Part shown: in pieces, positions 62,588 to 64,000 of the stretch
Position numbering within the stretch: position 1 is the first letter of the stretch
Layout of the letters: each line of letters opens with the position of its first letter
From: DTU089 sp964421815
Lineage (GTDB): Bacteria > Bacillota > Clostridia > Oscillospirales > Acutalibacteraceae
DNA length: 64,000 nt
NCBI GenBank assembly: GCA_964421815.1
Contig: CAYQYT010000008.1
Location: forward strand, 1-64,000
Direction: 5' to 3'
The notes under the pieces: generated by a model
Told to the model about the DNA's origin: nothing
Seen by the model: only the letters and a program-made list of their open reading frames with translations
Database searches by the model: none
Position numbers and translations under genes: made by a program

Positions 62588-62989
62588 TCACCTACCAAAA
62601 ATCTCTAAAGTAATTTTATCGTGGGAACTGCCCTGGAATTCTTCTTTGCCCGTCTTTTTAAATCCCTCGGCTTTTAGGTCAACGGAAAAGAACAAATCCC
62701 CGGGATATTTCCTGTTCCAATTAAAAATATAAAACTTTTCAACATTTTCCGAAGTAATGCACTTATCTTCAACAAAACAAAAATCCCCGACTTCTGCATT
62801 TTCCGAAAAGTTTTCGTCAACGGTTATTCCGGGAACTTCACCGAACTGCTTTGCAGAGTATGAGTTCATTAAAAGTCTTGAATCTTTTGAAAGTTCAAGG
62901 ACTTTTTCTCTCAATACACTGTCCTGACTCTGACGTCTGCCGCCGAACATCATTCCACCTGATTTATCAACGCAAACTATAATGTTCAT
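62588..62989 (-). CDS. conserved hypothetical protein, dihydrofolate-reductase-like start
   Basis: 133 residues. IIVCVDKSGGMMFGGRRQSQDSVLREKV then LLMNSYSAKQF. I know this pattern from Clostridia where it is often labelled ribonuclease Z or DHFR-like, but no metallo-beta-lactamase motif is visible, so that label is doubtful. Four bases before the nuclease gene; same operon. Confidence 0.7.
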   Translation of the reverse strand: MNIIVCVDKSGGMMFGGRRQSQDSVLREKVLELSKDSRLLMNSYSAKQFGEVPGITVDENFSENAEVGDFCFVEDKCITSENVEKFYIFNWNRKYPGDLFFSVDLKAEGFKKTGKEEFQGSSHDKITLEIFGR

Positions 62990-63072
62990 ATATATGTCAC
63001 ATCCTTACAATTCCTTATTTTAACTTGTTAGCAAATGAATTGCAATACTGCAACAAAAACAATCCTATGAAA

Positions 63073-63690
63073 TCAGTGTAAAACGCATTTCTCACAAGGT
63101 GTCAAACCCAATTCTTTAGCATCTGCCAATGAAACAGGGTAATAAGTTCCGTTTCCACAAGGATTTTCATAATGATATTTTTTTCCTGTTTTAGTTATGT
63201 AAACAGTTATTTTTTCTTCGGGGTTTTGAGTTGTAGTGGGTTTAGTAACCTTTTCGGTTTCTTTTTCTGTGTGTCTCTGTGTAGTTGCCTTTGTGGTGGG
63301 AGCCGACTTTTTTTCAGTAGTGAAAACAACCATTTTTGTTGATTCGGTTTCCGTGTTTTCAACAGTCAGTATTTCTTCGGTAGTAGTTTCCGTTACTGTT
63401 TCCGATATTTCTTCTTTTGTGGTTCTTTCTTCCGTCGGTGCCGAAGTTGTTACAGCAATACTCGTATCGGTTAGGGAAACGCTTGAATCCGTATCAGCCC
63501 CACCCGCAAACACACCAATAACAACTAAAAGCCATATTAAACTGAACCAACCCAAAACAATTGTTAATACTGTTTTTATAATTTTATTCAAGTTCTTCCT
63601 TTTACTCCATATTAAGTATATTGCAAAAGGCGGTACAACAAATACCATAAGGATGATAAACCATGTTTTCTCTAATAAATTCTTTTTCAT
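63073..63690 (-). CDS. membrane protein with Thr/Glu linker and CxxC end
   Basis: 205 residues. Two transmembrane helices (WFIILMVFVVPPFAIYLIWS; TIVLGWFSLIWLLVVIGVFA), a long T/E/K-rich linker, and a C-terminus YITKTGKKYHYENPCG ending LTPCEKCVLH. The end resembles that of the nuclease: a strand-rich start, a cysteine, and CxxC at the stop. Start at 63690 with GGGGA six bases upstream. Confidence 0.65.
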   Translation of the reverse strand: MKKNLLEKTWFIILMVFVVPPFAIYLIWSKRKNLNKIIKTVLTIVLGWFSLIWLLVVIGVFAGGADTDSSVSLTDTSIAVTTSAPTEERTTKEEISETVTETTTEEILTVENTETESTKMVVFTTEKKSAPTTKATTQRHTEKETEKVTKPTTTQNPEEKITVYITKTGKKYHYENPCGNGTYYPVSLADAKELGLTPCEKCVLH

Positions 63691-63710
63691 ATTATTCCCC
63701 ATTCAATTTT

Positions 63711-63732
63711 ATTGCACCTATATAGGTGCAAT
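63711..63732. promoter_or_regulatory. 22-bp perfect palindrome, likely operator
   Basis: ATTGCACCTA followed by its exact mirror half, TATAGGTGCAAT, between the minus-strand membrane gene and the XRE regulator. A half-site (AGTGCAA) recurs at about 63784, just upstream of the regulator start. Probably bound by that regulator. Confidence 0.6.
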
Positions 63733-63801
63733 TATATTTTATAATCTTCATATAATAATGTCAAGGACTTTTGTTCTCAAATAAGTGCAAAGGCATATGA
63801 T

Positions 63802-64000
63802 ATGAATAAAAATATTGAACTTCAAATCGGAAATAATATACGGCGAATCAGAGAAAATTCAAAAATGACCCAAGATGCTTTAGCTGCCAAATTGCAAATA
63901 CACGGCTGCGATATAACCCGAAGTGCTGTTGCAAAAATCGAGGTTGGGCAAAGACATATCTACTGTGACGAGTTATTGTTAATAAAAGAAATTCTTAATA
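63802..64000 (+). CDS. XRE-family helix-turn-helix regulator (cut by window end)
   Basis: The first 66 codons are present. LQIGNNIRRIRENSKMTQDALAAKL and ITRSAVAKIEVGQRHI form an XRE/Cro-CI helix-turn-helix. ATG at 63802 with AAAGG upstream. The C-terminus lies beyond the window. Confidence 0.85.
   Translation, partial: MNKNIELQIGNNIRRIRENSKMTQDALAAKLQIHGCDITRSAVAKIEVGQRHIYCDELLLIKEILN

Noticed and set aside
62588..62989. Ribonuclease Z annotation
   Set aside because: No HxHxDH metal motif; length is far too short for the MBL fold.

Overview
The window looks like a chromosomal segment of a spore-forming, low-to-mid GC Clostridia genome, probably an uncultured gut member of the Oscillospirales or a related order. 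Evidence: the sporulation genes spoIIGA-sigE, spoIIID, yunB and a ylmC/ymxH-type gene; Gram-positive (GGAGG-type) ribosome binding sites; sigma-A promoters with TTGACA/TATAAT boxes; long T-tailed hairpin terminators; and a Firmicutes-type LexA operator. A 100-N scaffold gap sits in a tandem repeat at the left edge. No tRNA, rRNA, CRISPR array, IS element or prophage was recognised.

Layout. 1-570: gap, 99-bp repeats, no solid gene. 571-5053: DUF421 membrane protein, an esterase, a sugar isomerase-like protein, archaeal-type phosphoglycerate mutase, YunB. 5206-11676: HD nucleotidase plus GH38 alpha-mannosidase operon, a Tritrichomonas-type IMP dehydrogenase, a second esterase. 11720-15813: spoIIGA-sigE, nagA, a lipoprotein, spoIIID. 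15868-19397: three tandem extended-SDR genes. 19527-25312: DUF2461, GH27 galactosidase, DUF1015, DUF2804, a membrane M28 peptidase. 25392-30187: uvrBA. 30422-35691: a promoter-terminator unit that looks like a structured RNA, then the complete branched-chain amino-acid ABC operon livJHMGF. 35746-45394: YmxH, an SOS-controlled Y-family polymerase, an M14 peptidase, a large GT-C-like membrane protein, DUF3048 lipoprotein, membrane proteins, a Gfo/Idh oxidoreductase and an acyltransferase. 45531-54570: PHP protein, DtxR-type regulator with dusB, an SH3/C39 secreted protein, murA, a WalJ-like hydrolase, GDSL and ThuA proteins, a preQ1 riboswitch with queT, and murC. 54711-64000: a cohesin-like surface protein, a three-gene flavin/iron-sulfur operon that matches the Sporomusa-type electron-bifurcating transhydrogenase (Stn), HAD phosphatase, a secreted nuclease, and a divergent pair controlled by a palindrome next to an XRE regulator cut by the window end.

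How the genes work together. GH38, GH27, nagA, esterases, SDRs and Gfo/Idh suggest use of plant or host glycans. The Stn-like complex would connect NADH, NADPH and ferredoxin pools in an anaerobe. UvrAB and the LexA-flanked polymerase are DNA repair. MurA, MurC, the M14 peptidase and the SH3/C39 protein concern the cell wall. The strongest candidates for something less described are the structured transcript at 30457-30645, the truncated formate-dehydrogenase-like Fe-S tail on the Stn-like large subunit, the hairpin that hides the spoIIID ribosome binding site, and a family of terminators sharing one core sequence. All family calls are from reading the sequence; no searches were run.
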